The notes under the pieces: model-generated
What the model saw: the letters and a program-made list of their open reading frames with translations, nothing else
Databases searched by the model: none
Told to the model about the DNA's origin: nothing
Shown: piece after piece, positions 7,025 to 16,141 of the stretch
Numbering within the stretch: the stretch's first letter is position 1
Layout of the letters: each line of letters opens with the position of its first letter
NCBI GenBank assembly: GCA_027489355.1
Contig: JAIXZY010000013.1
Location: 1-33,337, forward strand
Reading direction: 5' to 3'
Length of the DNA: 33,337 bases
Origin: Paracoccaceae bacterium
GTDB lineage: Bacteria; Pseudomonadota; Alphaproteobacteria; Rhodobacterales; Rhodobacteraceae
Translations under genes and position numbers: made by a program

Positions 7025-7990
7025 TCACGCCTGATCGCCGCCCCTTTCGAACCGCTTGAGCCAACTGGAAATCCGGGGCAGGGTCCCGATCTCCCAGCGC
7101 GAGCGGTTTTCCAGCACCGGGCGGTTCTGGCTGACCGAGGGTGTGCCTTCCCGCAGGACGATATAGATCCCCGAGGCGATGATCACCGCCGACCCGACGG
7201 CGGTATAGAAATCGACGCCCTCGTTGAAGAACAGCCAGCCGTAGAGAGCGGCCCAGATGATCTGCGAATACTGCATCGGGGCCACGATGACGGCCGGGGC
7301 CACGCGGTAGGCGGCGATGCTGCCCAGGGCGCCCAGTGTCCCCAGGAAGGCCATCACCGCGGTCAGCGCGAGGTCGGTCACCGGCATCGGCCGGTAGACG
7401 AAGGGCATGAGCGCCCCGGTGGCGATGAAGGTCAGGACCATCGGGTACAGCATCAGCACGACCGACCGCTCATCCCGCCCGATCTTCCGCACGACGATGG
7501 AACTCAACGACCCGGTCGTCGCCGCCCCCAGCGCCGCCAGATGCCCCAGCGAGAAGCCCTCGCCGCTGCCCGGACGCAGCACGATGATGACACCCAGCAG
7601 CCCCACGACCACCGCGATGCCGCGGCGCAGGCCCACCTTCTCGCCCAGCATGGGGATCGCCATCAGCGTGATCAGCAACGGCATCGCGAAGAAGATCGCG
7701 TAGCAGGTCGCCATCGGCAGGACCGAGAAGGCATAGAACCCCATCGCCCCGGTGACCACGGCGCTGACCGTGCGGATCGCCGTCCACCAGGGGTGACGCG
7801 GGATCAGCGTCCCGTCGCGCCGGTCGCTGAGCAGCATGATCGTGATCAGCGGAAAGCCCATCAGCCCCGCGAAGAACATCGTCTGGAACGAGGAATAATG
7901 CCCGCCCAGATACTTCACCACGACGTCGTGGGTGGCGTAGGCGGCGAAGGCGGCCAGCGACAGAAGCGCACCGCGAAGCGTAGGGGACAT
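7025..7990 (-). CDS. EamA-family (drug/metabolite superfamily) transporter
   Basis: A 321-residue inner-membrane protein with about ten hydrophobic helices arranged as two EamA repeats. The first repeat has GEKVGLRRGIAVVVGLLGVIIVLRP at its end, and the second ends with a matching pattern (LFFNEGVDFYTAVGSAVIIASGIYIVLRE). A polar cytosolic tail of about 40 residues follows. The family exports or imports small metabolites or amino acids by proton exchange; the substrate cannot be read from the sequence. The start at 7990 has a weak Shine-Dalgarno. It lies between tRNA-Pro and leuB on the same strand as leuB, 139 bases downstream of it, so it may be separately transcribed. Confidence 0.88.
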   Translation of the reverse strand: MSPTLRGALLSLAAFAAYATHDVVVKYLGGHYSSFQTMFFAGLMGFPLITIMLLSDRRDGTLIPRHPWWTAIRTVSAVVTGAMGFYAFSVLPMATCYAIFFAMPLLITLMAIPMLGEKVGLRRGIAVVVGLLGVIIVLRPGSGEGFSLGHLAALGAATTGSLSSIVVRKIGRDERSVVLMLYPMVLTFIATGALMPFVYRPMPVTDLALTAVMAFLGTLGALGSIAAYRVAPAVIVAPMQYSQIIWAALYGWLFFNEGVDFYTAVGSAVIIASGIYIVLREGTPSVSQNRPVLENRSRWEIGTLPRISSWLKRFERGGDQA

Positions 7991-8129
7991 GCGAAAATCC
8001 GGGGCTGTAGCGCGCCTGCACGCGCCGCGTTAGCGGCACCACTGTTGCGCCTTTCGCCTGCAGGATGCAAGGCCGCGCGGGCGTCAGAGGGGAACGGCCG
8101 GGGCGTGCACCGCCCCGGCGTCAGGTCCG

Positions 8130-9236
8130 TCAGAGGCTCGCGTCCAGGACGGCGACGATCGCGTCGCCCATCTGGCTGGTCGAGACCGGGGTGCCGCCTT
8201 CCGGTCCCATCAGGTCGGCGGTGCGGACGCCGTCGGCCAGCACCTTCTCGACCGCCTTCTCGACGCGCGTCGCCTCGTCGCCCAGGTCGAAGCTGTAGCG
8301 CAGCGCCATCGCAAAGCTCAGGATGCAGGCGATCGGGTTGGCCTTGCCCTGGCCCGCGATGTCGGGGGCCGAGCCATGCACGGGCTCGTACAATGCCTTC
8401 GGGCGGCCGTTCGCCATCGGCGCGCCAAGGCTGGCCGAGGGCAGCATCCCCAGCGACCCGGTCAGCATCGCGGCGGCGTCGGACAGAAGGTCGCCGAACA
8501 GGTTGTCGGTGACGATCACGTCGAACTGCTTGGGCCAGCGGCAAAGCTGCATCGCGCCCGCGTCGGCGTACATGTGCGACAGCTCCACATCCGGGTAGTC
8601 GCGGTCATGCACTTCCTGCACCACCTCGCGCCACAGGATGCCCGATTCCATCACGTTGGCCTTCTCCATCGAGCAGACCTTGTTGTTGCGCTTCCGCGCC
8701 AGTTCAAAGGCCGATTTCGCGACGCGGGCGATTTCCGATTCTGTGTAGCGCTGGGTGTTGATCCCCACGCGCTCGTTGCCTTCCTTGAAGATGCCCCGCG
8801 GCTCGCCGAAGTAGACGCCGCTGGTCAGCTCGCGCACGATGACGATGTCCAGGCCCGCCACGACCTCGCGCTTCAGCGACGAGAAGTCGGCCAGCGCGTC
8901 GAAGCACTGCGCCGGGCGCAGGTTCGAGAACAGGTCCATCTCCTTGCGCAGGCGCAGAAGTCCGCGCTCGGGCTTCACCGAGAAGTCCAGCTTGTCGTAT
9001 TTCGGCCCGCCCACGGCGCCCAGCAGCACCGCGTCCACTTCCTGCGCCTTGGCCATCGTGGCGTCGGTGAGTGGGGTGCCGTGCGCGTCATAGGCGCAGC
9101 CGCCGACCAGATCCTCGGAGACGTCGAAGTGGACGCCGCGCCTGGCCCCCATCCAGCCGATGATCTTCTTCACCTCGGCCATGACTTCCGGGCCGATGCC
9201 GTCGCCGGCGAGGATAAGGAGGGACGGGTTCGCCAT
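8130..9236 (-). CDS. leuB: 3-isopropylmalate dehydrogenase
   Basis: A 368-residue cytosolic enzyme that oxidises and decarboxylates (2R,3S)-3-isopropylmalate to 2-oxoisocaproate with NAD+, the third step of leucine synthesis. Visible family marks are [10 protein letters not shown] near the N-terminus, [22 protein letters not shown], the K-A-N-V-M-E-S-G segment, the metal-binding [10 protein letters not shown] and the NAD-loop [18 protein letters not shown]. Length is normal for the family. GGAG lies 8 bases before the ATG. The leuC and leuD genes are not in this window. Confidence 0.97.
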   Translation of the reverse strand: MANPSLLILAGDGIGPEVMAEVKKIIGWMGARRGVHFDVSEDLVGGCAYDAHGTPLTDATMAKAQEVDAVLLGAVGGPKYDKLDFSVKPERGLLRLRKEMDLFSNLRPAQCFDALADFSSLKREVVAGLDIVIVRELTSGVYFGEPRGIFKEGNERVGINTQRYTESEIARVAKSAFELARKRNNKVCSMEKANVMESGILWREVVQEVHDRDYPDVELSHMYADAGAMQLCRWPKQFDVIVTDNLFGDLLSDAAAMLTGSLGMLPSASLGAPMANGRPKALYEPVHGSAPDIAGQGKANPIACILSFAMALRYSFDLGDEATRVEKAVEKVLADGVRTADLMGPEGGTPVSTSQMGDAIVAVLDASL

Positions 9237-9324
9237 GGGATGCTCCGCTGAAATGGGTCGCGGTGGGCCTAGCTTTTCACGGCGTAAACTTCAAGCGGGG
9301 AAGGGTCCCGCAAGGATCGCGGGG

Positions 9325-10376
9325 TCAGGGCAGGGCGATGTCGACCCAGACCGGGAAGTGGTGCGAGGCGGCGGTCAGGTCGGGCCAGAGCGCATCGCCC
9401 GCGTCCGGCCACAGAACCCCTGCGGCCGTGACCCGCAAACCGGCCGAGGGCAGCACCAGGTCCAGCCGCAGCCCGCCCAGATCATCGTACAGCACCGTGT
9501 CCAGCGCCGGGTCGCCGCGCTGTTCCGGCTCGGTCCGGCCGTGGCTACCCTTCGGCAGCGGGTCCCGCAGCGCCGGATGCGCCAGCAGGCCAGCCATCCC
9601 CTCGCGCCGACCGTCGCCATCCAGCGGGTCCAGGTTGCCGTCGCCCAGCAGGACGAACGGCGCCGTGGGCGGTGCCGTCGGCAGGGCGCCGTCCAGGTAA
9701 AGCCGCCAGAACGCCGCCTCGTCATGGTTGCGGCGGCCGTTCCGGTCTTCCGGCCCGTCGAAGACCGGGGGCGTCGCGTGCCAGGCCAGCAGGTGCAGCG
9801 GCCCCGACTCGGTCAGGACCGGCACGTCCCAGAAGCCCGTGGTCGCAAGCCGCTGCACGGCGGCGAGGTCGGGCGGGTCGTCCGACAACCCTCCCGGCAG
9901 GTCGCGCCAGAGGAAATCCGAAAAGTCCCGCGCCCCGGCCGTGTCCACCGGCAGCCGCGACAGGATCGCCATCCCCGCATGGCCCGAGAAAAGCCCGAAC
10001 CCCTGCGCATCGCGCGGGTCGCCGGGCCTTCCGTTGCCATCGAGGTCAAAGCCGGTCTGCCGCCCGGTGTTGGGCCGGAAGGCGAAGCGGTGCGGATAGT
10101 CCAGCCCCGCCGCCGCCAGCCGCTCCGCCAGAAGCCCCAGCGCCACACCCCCGCGGTCGTAGTCGACCGCGGTCAGAAGGATCACATCCGCGTCCAGCGC
10201 GGCCAGAACCCGGACCACCGCCTCCGCCTGCGCGTCACCCTCGGCCAGGTCCTTGACAAGAAGGCCAGGTCCGGCGCGTTCCAGGTCGCGACGCGCAGCG
10301 TCTCGGCCCCAGCGGGGCCAGCTGCCAGCGCCAGCAGCAGGAGAAGCCGCCTAAAGATCGTCGTCCTCATCCTCAT
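9325..10376 (-). pseudogene. Exported endonuclease/exonuclease/phosphatase family gene with a frameshift
   Basis: The first part, starting at 10376 (or the in-frame ATG at 10370), encodes a signal peptide (RRLLLLLALAAGPAGA) and LRVATWNAPDL, the expected first strand of the family. It then runs out of frame. The remainder continues in another frame with GLLVKDLAEGDAQAEA, LDADVILLTAVDYD, LLAWHATPP, a VLLGDGNLDPLDG motif, LDTVLYDDL and a final SHHFPVWVDI. That is the normal strand order, including the Asn/Asp and Ser-His-His catalytic motifs. Joining needs one extra base near 10263-10266. The break falls between two copies of GGACCTGGCC, so slippage or a small deletion is plausible; a sequencing error is also possible. 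If restored it would be a periplasmic phosphodiesterase or nuclease of unknown substrate. Its start overlaps the preceding membrane-protein gene by 26 bases, implying an operon. Confidence 0.7.
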
Positions 10377-11349
10377 CGCGGTCCAGCCGCGAGGGTTCGA
10401 TCGCGCCCAGCACCGCCAGCTTCGCCGCCCGCTTGATGCGGATCATGTCGGCGATGCGCGCCATCGCCACGGCCCGCATGATCAGGGCCGCCGGCAGGTA
10501 GGCCCACAGCGCCATCGCCCAGATCAGCGTCTGCGGCGAGGTCAGCGTCTCTGCCGGGATGCCCGTCGTCAGCAGCGCGACCACCGCCGGGATCACGAAG
10601 GGCAACAGGAAGCCCACCGCCAGGTTCGCATGGGAATCCCGCACCAGCCGGTCCACCACGTCGCCGCCCGCCGTCGGCTCGAAGGTGGGCAGGTTGACCC
10701 AGACGTTGAACGCCGCCTTGGTCGACGGCCAGCCCACCAGCTTCAGCACGATCACGAACAGCGCCAGCGACAAAAGCGAGATCAGGTAGGCCGTCGCCGC
10801 CGCGATCTTGACCTGGGCGATCTGCTCCAGCGTCGCGCTGTCGTCCAGCATGTAGCTGGCAAGCCGCACCGGCGAATAGGGGAAGTCGAGCGAGGCCCCG
10901 ATCAGCAGCCCCACCGCGTGCAGGAAGCGCGACACCGTGGTCGAGGCGTCGATGTCCGCGACGATCGCCGACAGGATGACCACGATCGACAGCATCATCA
11001 GATAGCGCACCCGGTTGTAGGGTGCGCCGTCGCGGAACTCGATCAGGCTGGGATAGACGGCGTTGTACTCGAAGAAGACCAGCGCGCCGCCGAACAGGGC
11101 GACCAGAGCGACGATCTGCTTGGTGTCGGTGCCGATGCCCGGCAGGATGACCGAGGGCATCACGATCAGGATCATCACCAGGAAGGCGCGGACCCCCGCC
11201 GCCATCGCCCGCGACAGCCAGGTCCGCGCCCAGCCGTCTGTCGAAACCACCGCCGTCAGCCGCAGCTTGCTGCGCAGCCCCTCGATCAACGCGGTTCCGT
11301 TTGCCACAATTCCGCCCAATTCCGCACCGTTTCCAGCCGACTCGATCAC
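10351..11349 (-). CDS. Multi-pass membrane protein of unknown function
   Basis: A 332-residue protein with about six to eight hydrophobic segments (for example FLVMILIVMPSVILPGIG, IVALVALFGGALVFFEYNAV, YLISLLSLALFVIVLKLVGW, LLPFVIPAVVALLTTGIP and a pair near residue 280) and a very acidic C-terminus ending EDEDDD. The start at 11349 is GTG with a poor Shine-Dalgarno, so a later start is possible. I do not recognise a named family. The gene overlaps the following endonuclease/phosphatase gene and probably shares its transcript. Confidence 0.7.
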   Translation of the reverse strand: MIESAGNGAELGGIVANGTALIEGLRSKLRLTAVVSTDGWARTWLSRAMAAGVRAFLVMILIVMPSVILPGIGTDTKQIVALVALFGGALVFFEYNAVYPSLIEFRDGAPYNRVRYLMMLSIVVILSAIVADIDASTTVSRFLHAVGLLIGASLDFPYSPVRLASYMLDDSATLEQIAQVKIAAATAYLISLLSLALFVIVLKLVGWPSTKAAFNVWVNLPTFEPTAGGDVVDRLVRDSHANLAVGFLLPFVIPAVVALLTTGIPAETLTSPQTLIWAMALWAYLPAALIMRAVAMARIADMIRIKRAAKLAVLGAIEPSRLDRDEDEDDDL

Positions 11350-11459
11350 CTAGTCCGCATTAGCAGAAAGCTTTGTGGCCATTTCAGGGTCAGTCTGCGC
11401 CCAAGCGCGGCGGGCGTGCGGATTCTTCCTGCAATCTGCGGATGTGTGGCCCGGCTGCG

Positions 11460-12761
11460 TCAGCTTTCGCGGAAGGCCCGGGCGAAATAGTCGGTGAAGG
11501 GCTTGACCAGATAGGCCAGCGGCGTCCGGCGTCCGGTCTGCAGGAAGACCTCGACCGGCATCCCCGGCAAGAGCGCCCGGTCGCCCAGCCGCGCCTCCTC
11601 TCCCGCGTCCAGCTGCAGCTCGGCCGTGTAATAGGTCGCGCCCGTGTTCGAATCGGTCAGCGCATCGGCCGAGACCAGAGTGACCCGGCCCTTCAGATGC
11701 GGCGTGTCGCGCGCCGAAAAGGCCGCGAAGACCACCTCCGCCGGTTGACCGACCGACACCTCGTCGATGTGGATCGGCGCGATCCGCGCCGTGATCACCA
11801 GCGGCCGGTCCTGCGGGATCACGTAAAGCACCGGCTCGGCCGGGCGCAGCACCGCGCGCGGCGTCGTCACCTGCAACCCCAGCACGATCCCCGCCACCGG
11901 AGCGCGGATTTCCAGCCGGTCGATCCGTTCCTCCAGCGCGCGGCGACGTTCGGCCAGTTCCAGCATCATCGGTCCGATCTGGCGCAGCTCGTCCGTCGCC
12001 TCTTCCCGCCGCTTGGTCGCAAGGCTCGAGATCTCGATCTCGATTTCTGTCACCTGCTCCTCGGTCCTGGCCACCTCGGCGTCCAGCTCGCCAAGCTGTC
12101 CCTCCAGCCGCGCCTTCTCGCGTTCCAGCGCCAGCACCGTTCCGGCCTGGGCAAGCCCCTTATCCAAAAGGCTTTTCTGCGAGGCGAGCTCTTGTTCGAT
12201 CAGGTCGAACTGGGTCGCCAGCGCGGCGCGCTGCGCGGTCAGGCCGTCCGACTGCGCAGTGATCTGGTCGATCCGCCGCGCAAGCAGGTCGCGCTGTTCG
12301 GCCAGCGTGGCCCGCCGCGCCTCGAACAGGCGGCGCTGGCCGTCCAGCTGTGCCGCGACGTCATTCGATGTCCCGGACAGCGCCACGAACTCGGCCGGGA
12401 ACTCCACCGTCTCGGCCTCGTCGCGTTCGGCGGCCAGCCGCGCCGCGCGGCCGGTCAGCTCGGACAGCTGGCCTTCGACGATGGTCAGCTCCGACCGCAG
12501 CGCCGCGCCATCCAGGCGCAACAGCGGCTCTCCGGCTTCGACGCGCGCGCCCTCGGCGACCAGGATCTCCTCGACCACCCCGCCGTCCGGATGCTGGACG
12601 ATCTGGCGGTCGCGTTCCACCTCGATCTGACCCTGAGCGACGATGGCGCCCGAGATCCGGGTCGTCGTGGCCCAAAGTCCGAAGCCCAGGATCAGCGCCA
12701 GGCTCGCGACCAGGCCCAGGATCAGCGGGCGTCGGATCGGGAACTGGCTGGACACGCTCAC
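11460..12761 (-). CDS. HlyD-family type I secretion membrane-fusion protein
   Basis: A 433-residue periplasmic adaptor that bridges an inner-membrane ABC exporter and a TolC-like outer-membrane channel. It has one N-terminal membrane segment (about residues 10-32), then a biotinyl-lipoyl-like half (GGVVEEILVAEGARVEAGEPLLRLDG), about 200 residues of paired coiled coils, the second lipoyl half (RAPVAGIVLGLQV), and a C-terminal beta domain ending in a family-typical PLAYLVKPFTDYFARAFRE. I chose GTG at 12761: it overlaps the ABC gene's TGA as GTGA and has GGGAGG 6 bases upstream. The frame stays open to 12887, but that part overlaps the ABC gene. The length and the pairing with a PrtD-type ABC gene place it near PrtE/AprE. 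Confidence 0.93.
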   Translation of the reverse strand: MSVSSQFPIRRPLILGLVASLALILGFGLWATTTRISGAIVAQGQIEVERDRQIVQHPDGGVVEEILVAEGARVEAGEPLLRLDGAALRSELTIVEGQLSELTGRAARLAAERDEAETVEFPAEFVALSGTSNDVAAQLDGQRRLFEARRATLAEQRDLLARRIDQITAQSDGLTAQRAALATQFDLIEQELASQKSLLDKGLAQAGTVLALEREKARLEGQLGELDAEVARTEEQVTEIEIEISSLATKRREEATDELRQIGPMMLELAERRRALEERIDRLEIRAPVAGIVLGLQVTTPRAVLRPAEPVLYVIPQDRPLVITARIAPIHIDEVSVGQPAEVVFAAFSARDTPHLKGRVTLVSADALTDSNTGATYYTAELQLDAGEEARLGDRALLPGMPVEVFLQTGRRTPLAYLVKPFTDYFARAFRES

Positions 12762-14509
12762 ACCACACCTCCCGGCGCGGCGGCGCGCGCAATCTCGCCC
12801 GCGTTGCGCACCGTCTCGCGCAGGACGGCATCGCGCGGCCCGAAGGCTGCCGCCGCCCCATCCTGCATCACCAGAAGCAGGTCGCACTCCTGGATCGCGG
12901 CCGGTCGGTGCGCCATGATCAGGACCGAGGCCCCCCGCGCCTTGGCCCCCCGGATCGCCTGGTTCAGCGCGTTCGAGCCGTCGTTGTCCAGGTTCGAATT
13001 CGGCTCGTCCAGGATCAGCAGCACCGGATCGCCGTACAGCGCGCGGGCCAACCCGATCCGCTGGATCTGCCCGCCCGACAGCCGGCTGCCCATCGTGGCG
13101 ACCTGCGTATCATAGCCGTCCGGCAGCTTCAGGATCATCTCGTGCGCCGCTGCCGCCCGCGCTGCGGCCACGATGCGCGCGGGGTCTGCCCCGGCCTGCA
13201 GGCGGGCGATGTTCTCGGCGATGGTGCCGTCGAACAGCGTCACCCGCTGCGGCAGATAGCCGATGTAGCTGCCCAGCACGTCCGGATCGTACTGGTCCAG
13301 CGTCGCGCCATCCAGCCGGACGCGACCCGCCGCGGGCCGCCAGACACCCGTCAGGGCCCGCGCCAGCGACGACTTGCCCGACCCCGACGGCCCGATCACC
13401 CCCAGCGCCTGGCCGGGCGGCAGCTTGAAGGTCAGCCCGCGCACCACGGGGGCCGATCCCCCGGGCGGGACAACCGTCAGCCCCTGCACGTCCAGCATCG
13501 CCTTCGGGCGCGGCAGTTCCGTCCGCTGCGGCGGGACGGGCGTGCTGGCCAGCAGCCCCGCCAGCCTCCCCGTGGCCTGCCGCGCCTTGGTCACCACCGG
13601 CCATTGACCCACCGCCTGCTCGACCGGCTGCAGCGCCCGGCCCATCAGGATCGAGGCCGCGATCATCGCACCTGCCGACAGTTCTTGCCGCAGGACCAGC
13701 CAGGCGGCCAGACCCAGCATCGCCGATTGCAGGAACAGCCGGAAGGTCTTGATCAGCACCGTGTAGCGTCCCGACGCATCCGACGCGACCAGCCCCGATT
13801 CCAGCGACCGGTCCCGCCGCTGCCGCAGGCGCGCAAAGGCCGCGCTGCCCATGCCCAGGGCCTGGATCAGCTCGGATTCCGACTTCAGGTTCTCGGCCTG
13901 CCGGTCGGCCGCCAGCGCCGCCAGGTTTGCAGCCTGCAGGGGCAGGTCGGTGCTGCGCTGGTTCAGCCAGCTCAGCAGCACGATCACCAGCCCGCCGCCC
14001 AGGGCCAGATAGCCAAGCCACGGATGAAACACGAAGATCGCCGCCGCGAAGAAAGGCGCCCAGGGCGCGTCGAAGATCGCCAGCAGCACGGGCGAGGCCC
14101 AGAACCGCGCGATGGCGTCCAGGTCGCGCTGCGCCGCCAGCGCAGCGGTGTCCTGCGGGGCAACCGTCAGCCGCCGGAACGCCGCAGAGAGGACGCGCGG
14201 GTCCAGCTGCGCCTGCAGCCGCGCCCCCACCCGCGCCATGATCCGCCCGCGCGCGTGGTCCAGCACCCCCATGATCAGGAACAGGAAGGCCATCAGCAGC
14301 GACAGCGCCAGAAGCGTCTCCTGCGACCGCGAGACAAGCACCCGGTCATAGACCTGCAGCATGTACAGCGGCGCGGTCAGCATCAGCACGTTGACCACGG
14401 CCGAGAACAGGAAGGCCGCCAGCACCGCCTTGCGCGATGCCGCCCGCGCCGCCGAAAGCTCGGCCAGACCGGACTTCAGGGACACCGCACTCGTTACCTG
14501 GTCTGCCAT
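12758..14509 (-). CDS. Type I secretion ABC transporter (PrtD-like permease/ATPase)
   Basis: A 583-residue half-transporter. The membrane domain spans about residues 28-320 and opens with VLMLTAPLYMLQVYDRVLVS, characteristic of the PrtD/AprD group. The ATPase domain follows: Walker A GPSGSGKSS (373-381), Q-loop near LPQRVTLFDGT, signature LSGGQ (477-481), Walker B LLILDE (497-502) and switch histidine in MAHRP. There is no N-terminal C39 peptidase or C39-like domain, so the expected cargo carries a C-terminal secretion signal, as in RTX proteins or proteases. The downstream hlyD-type gene overlaps by 4 bases. No outer-membrane TolC-like gene and no RTX substrate is in this window, so those parts must be encoded elsewhere. 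Confidence 0.95.
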   Translation of the reverse strand: MADQVTSAVSLKSGLAELSAARAASRKAVLAAFLFSAVVNVLMLTAPLYMLQVYDRVLVSRSQETLLALSLLMAFLFLIMGVLDHARGRIMARVGARLQAQLDPRVLSAAFRRLTVAPQDTAALAAQRDLDAIARFWASPVLLAIFDAPWAPFFAAAIFVFHPWLGYLALGGGLVIVLLSWLNQRSTDLPLQAANLAALAADRQAENLKSESELIQALGMGSAAFARLRQRRDRSLESGLVASDASGRYTVLIKTFRLFLQSAMLGLAAWLVLRQELSAGAMIAASILMGRALQPVEQAVGQWPVVTKARQATGRLAGLLASTPVPPQRTELPRPKAMLDVQGLTVVPPGGSAPVVRGLTFKLPPGQALGVIGPSGSGKSSLARALTGVWRPAAGRVRLDGATLDQYDPDVLGSYIGYLPQRVTLFDGTIAENIARLQAGADPARIVAAARAAAAHEMILKLPDGYDTQVATMGSRLSGGQIQRIGLARALYGDPVLLILDEPNSNLDNDGSNALNQAIRGAKARGASVLIMAHRPAAIQECDLLLVMQDGAAAAFGPRDAVLRETVRNAGEIARAAAPGGVV

Positions 14510-14649
14510 CGGTCCTTCCTTGGCGTGTTCCTGCCAGCCGCAGCACTTGTGCCACGCTTCGCCGTTGTGTTGGGCAAGTCACGGTCTTATGCCTTGCCAA
14601 CGCCGGCGCAAGACTATGGTTAGCGTCGTATTGGCCGGACAGTAGGAAC

Positions 14650-15507
14650 ATGGGTCTGAACATTCCATTTATTTCAGGGCGGAGCTTGCGGATTTCGGTC
14701 CTGCTTGTTGCGGTCGGCACACTGGCCGCCTGCGGTGCGAAGCCCTCGGCGGATGGCATCAACGACCCGTTCGAACCCACCAACCGCAAGGTCCACGCCT
14801 TCAACAAGGGCGTCGACCGCGCGTTCTTCAGTCCGGCCTCCAAGGGCTATGGCGTCGTGCCCGAGCCTGTGAAACGCGCCGTCGGCAACGTGGCCGACAC
14901 GCTGGACCTGCCCGGCGACATCGCGAACAACCTCCTCCAGCTGCGCATCTTCGCCGCGGCTGAAAACACCTTGCGCCTGGGCGTGAACCTGACCTTCGGC
15001 CTCGCCGGGACCATCGACGTCTCGTCCGAGCTTGGTCTTCAGGGCCGCCCGACCGACTTCGGCGAGACGCTGTACGTCTGGGGTGTCGGCGAAGGCCCTT
15101 ACATGGAACTGCCCTTTGCCGGTCCCTCCACCGCGCGGGACACCGTGGGGTCGGTGGTCGACATCGCGCTCAACCCCGTCCGCCTGGCCCTGCCGAAGAA
15201 GGAGGCGACCGCCGCGACGGTGCTGAAGCTCTTCTCACGCCTTGGTGATCGGGAGCGTTACTCCGATACCGTGGATTCTCTCCTATATGAAAGCGCGGAC
15301 AGCTATGCTCAGGCGCGGCTCCTCTACCTGCAGAACCGGCGCTTCTCGCTGGGGAAGGGAAAGGGTGCCGTCGGGGGTGCGGGTGACGACGACTTCATCG
15401 ACCCCTATGCCGAAGGGGCCAGTGCAGACGGCTTCATCGACCCCTATGCCGACAGCGCCGGCGACGACGCCTTCATCGACCCCTATGAGGACCCCTATGC
15501 CCAGTGA
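14650..15507 (+). CDS. mlaA: MlaA (VacJ) family phospholipid-transport lipoprotein
   Basis: A 285-residue outer-membrane lipoprotein that helps remove misplaced phospholipid from the outer leaflet. The start at 14650 gives a signal peptide with lipobox LAAC (cysteine near residue 28). The MlaA core follows: INDPFEPTNRKVHAFNKGVDR, then NVADTLDLPGDIANNLLQ, LRLGVNLTFGLAGTIDVSSELGL, DFGETLYVWGVGEGPYMELPFAGPSTARDTVG and DSLLYESADSYAQARLLYLQNRR. The C-terminal about 40 residues are unusual: a tandem 13-residue repeat opening with FIDPY three times. The frame is open upstream to 14437, but that part lies in the intergenic region and overlaps the divergent ABC gene. It overlaps mlaC by 11 bases, so the two are translationally coupled. 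Confidence 0.93.
   Translation: MGLNIPFISGRSLRISVLLVAVGTLAACGAKPSADGINDPFEPTNRKVHAFNKGVDRAFFSPASKGYGVVPEPVKRAVGNVADTLDLPGDIANNLLQLRIFAAAENTLRLGVNLTFGLAGTIDVSSELGLQGRPTDFGETLYVWGVGEGPYMELPFAGPSTARDTVGSVVDIALNPVRLALPKKEATAATVLKLFSRLGDRERYSDTVDSLLYESADSYAQARLLYLQNRRFSLGKGKGAVGGAGDDDFIDPYAEGASADGFIDPYADSAGDDAFIDPYEDPYAQ
15394..15504 (+). repeat. 39-base tandem repeat spanning the mlaA end and mlaC start
   Basis: A 16-base unit TTCATCGACCCCTATG recurs unchanged at 15394, 15433 and 15472, a period of exactly 39 bases. A fourth partial copy (GACCCCTATG, ending at 15499) includes the mlaC start codon. In mlaA it encodes FIDPY repeats. Confidence 0.9.
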
Positions 15508-16105
15508 CTTGATCCTTTCCCGCCGCGCCGTCGCGACCGGCCTTGCCGCCACCGCGCTTCTGGCAGCCCTGCCGCGGCCCGCGCAGGCGCTGACGGCGGA
15601 CGCTGCAAAGTCGCTGGTGGACAAGACCGTCGCCGACATCAATTCGATCATCAACTCGGGCAAGTCCGAAGGCGCGATGCTGCGGGACTTTGAAAAGCTC
15701 TTCACCCGCTACGCCGACGTCCCGGCCATCGCCCGCTCGGTCCTCGGCACGGCGGCGCGTTCGGCCTCGAAGGCGCAGCTGTCCGCCTACACCAAGGCCT
15801 TCCAGGGCTACATCAGCCGCAAGTACGGCCGCCGCTTCCGCGAATTCATCGGCGGCCGGATCGAGGTGTCGGACGCCCGCGCGCTGAAAAGCTACTTCGA
15901 GGTGGTCTCGACCGCCTACATGCAGGGCGAGGCCCCGTTCGAGGTGCGCTGGCACGTCTCGGACAAGTCCGGCAAGAGCCTGTTCTTCAACATCATCATC
16001 GAAGGCGTGAACATGCTCGCGTCCGAGCGGACCGAGATGGGCGCCCTGCTTGACCAGCGCGGTGGCGACCTCGACCGGCTGATCGCCGACCTAGCCAAGC
16101 TGTAA
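15497..16105 (+). CDS. mlaC: MlaC family periplasmic phospholipid-binding protein
   Basis: A 202-residue periplasmic shuttle that carries phospholipid between the MlaA complex at the outer membrane and the inner-membrane ABC importer. A signal peptide with paired arginines (SRRAVATGLAATALLAALPRPAQA) may use Sec or Tat. The mature part shows the family pattern: FEKLFTRYADVPAIARSVLG, QLSAYTKAFQGYISRKYGRRF and a C-terminal VRWHVSDKSGKSLFFNIIIEGVNML. I chose the ATG at 15497 because GAGG lies 6 bases before it. An in-frame ATG at 15485 would add four residues, and the frame stays open far upstream because of the repeat. The mlaFED transporter genes are not here. Confidence 0.93.
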   Translation: MPSDLILSRRAVATGLAATALLAALPRPAQALTADAAKSLVDKTVADINSIINSGKSEGAMLRDFEKLFTRYADVPAIARSVLGTAARSASKAQLSAYTKAFQGYISRKYGRRFREFIGGRIEVSDARALKSYFEVVSTAYMQGEAPFEVRWHVSDKSGKSLFFNIIIEGVNMLASERTEMGALLDQRGGDLDRLIADLAKL

Positions 16106-16115
16106 CCGACACGCG

Positions 16116-16141
16116 CCCCGCCCGCCCTCAGGCCGGCGGGG
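16116..16141. terminator. Hairpin between convergent mlaC and sensor-kinase genes
   Basis: CCCCGCC (16116-16122) pairs with GGCGGGG (16135-16141), continuing after one mismatch with GCC/GGC around a CTCA loop. It lies 10 bases past the mlaC stop and overlaps the end of the opposing kinase gene. No T-run follows, but the site suits a two-way terminator. Confidence 0.5.

Noticed and set aside
9160-11490. A 776-residue open frame on the plus strand across leuB and the membrane gene
   Set aside because: Antisense to well-supported genes; arginine/glutamine-rich product typical of shadow frames.
11373-14623. Long plus-strand open frames opposite the type I secretion genes
   Set aside because: Antisense shadows of ABC and HlyD genes, which carry clear motifs on the minus strand.
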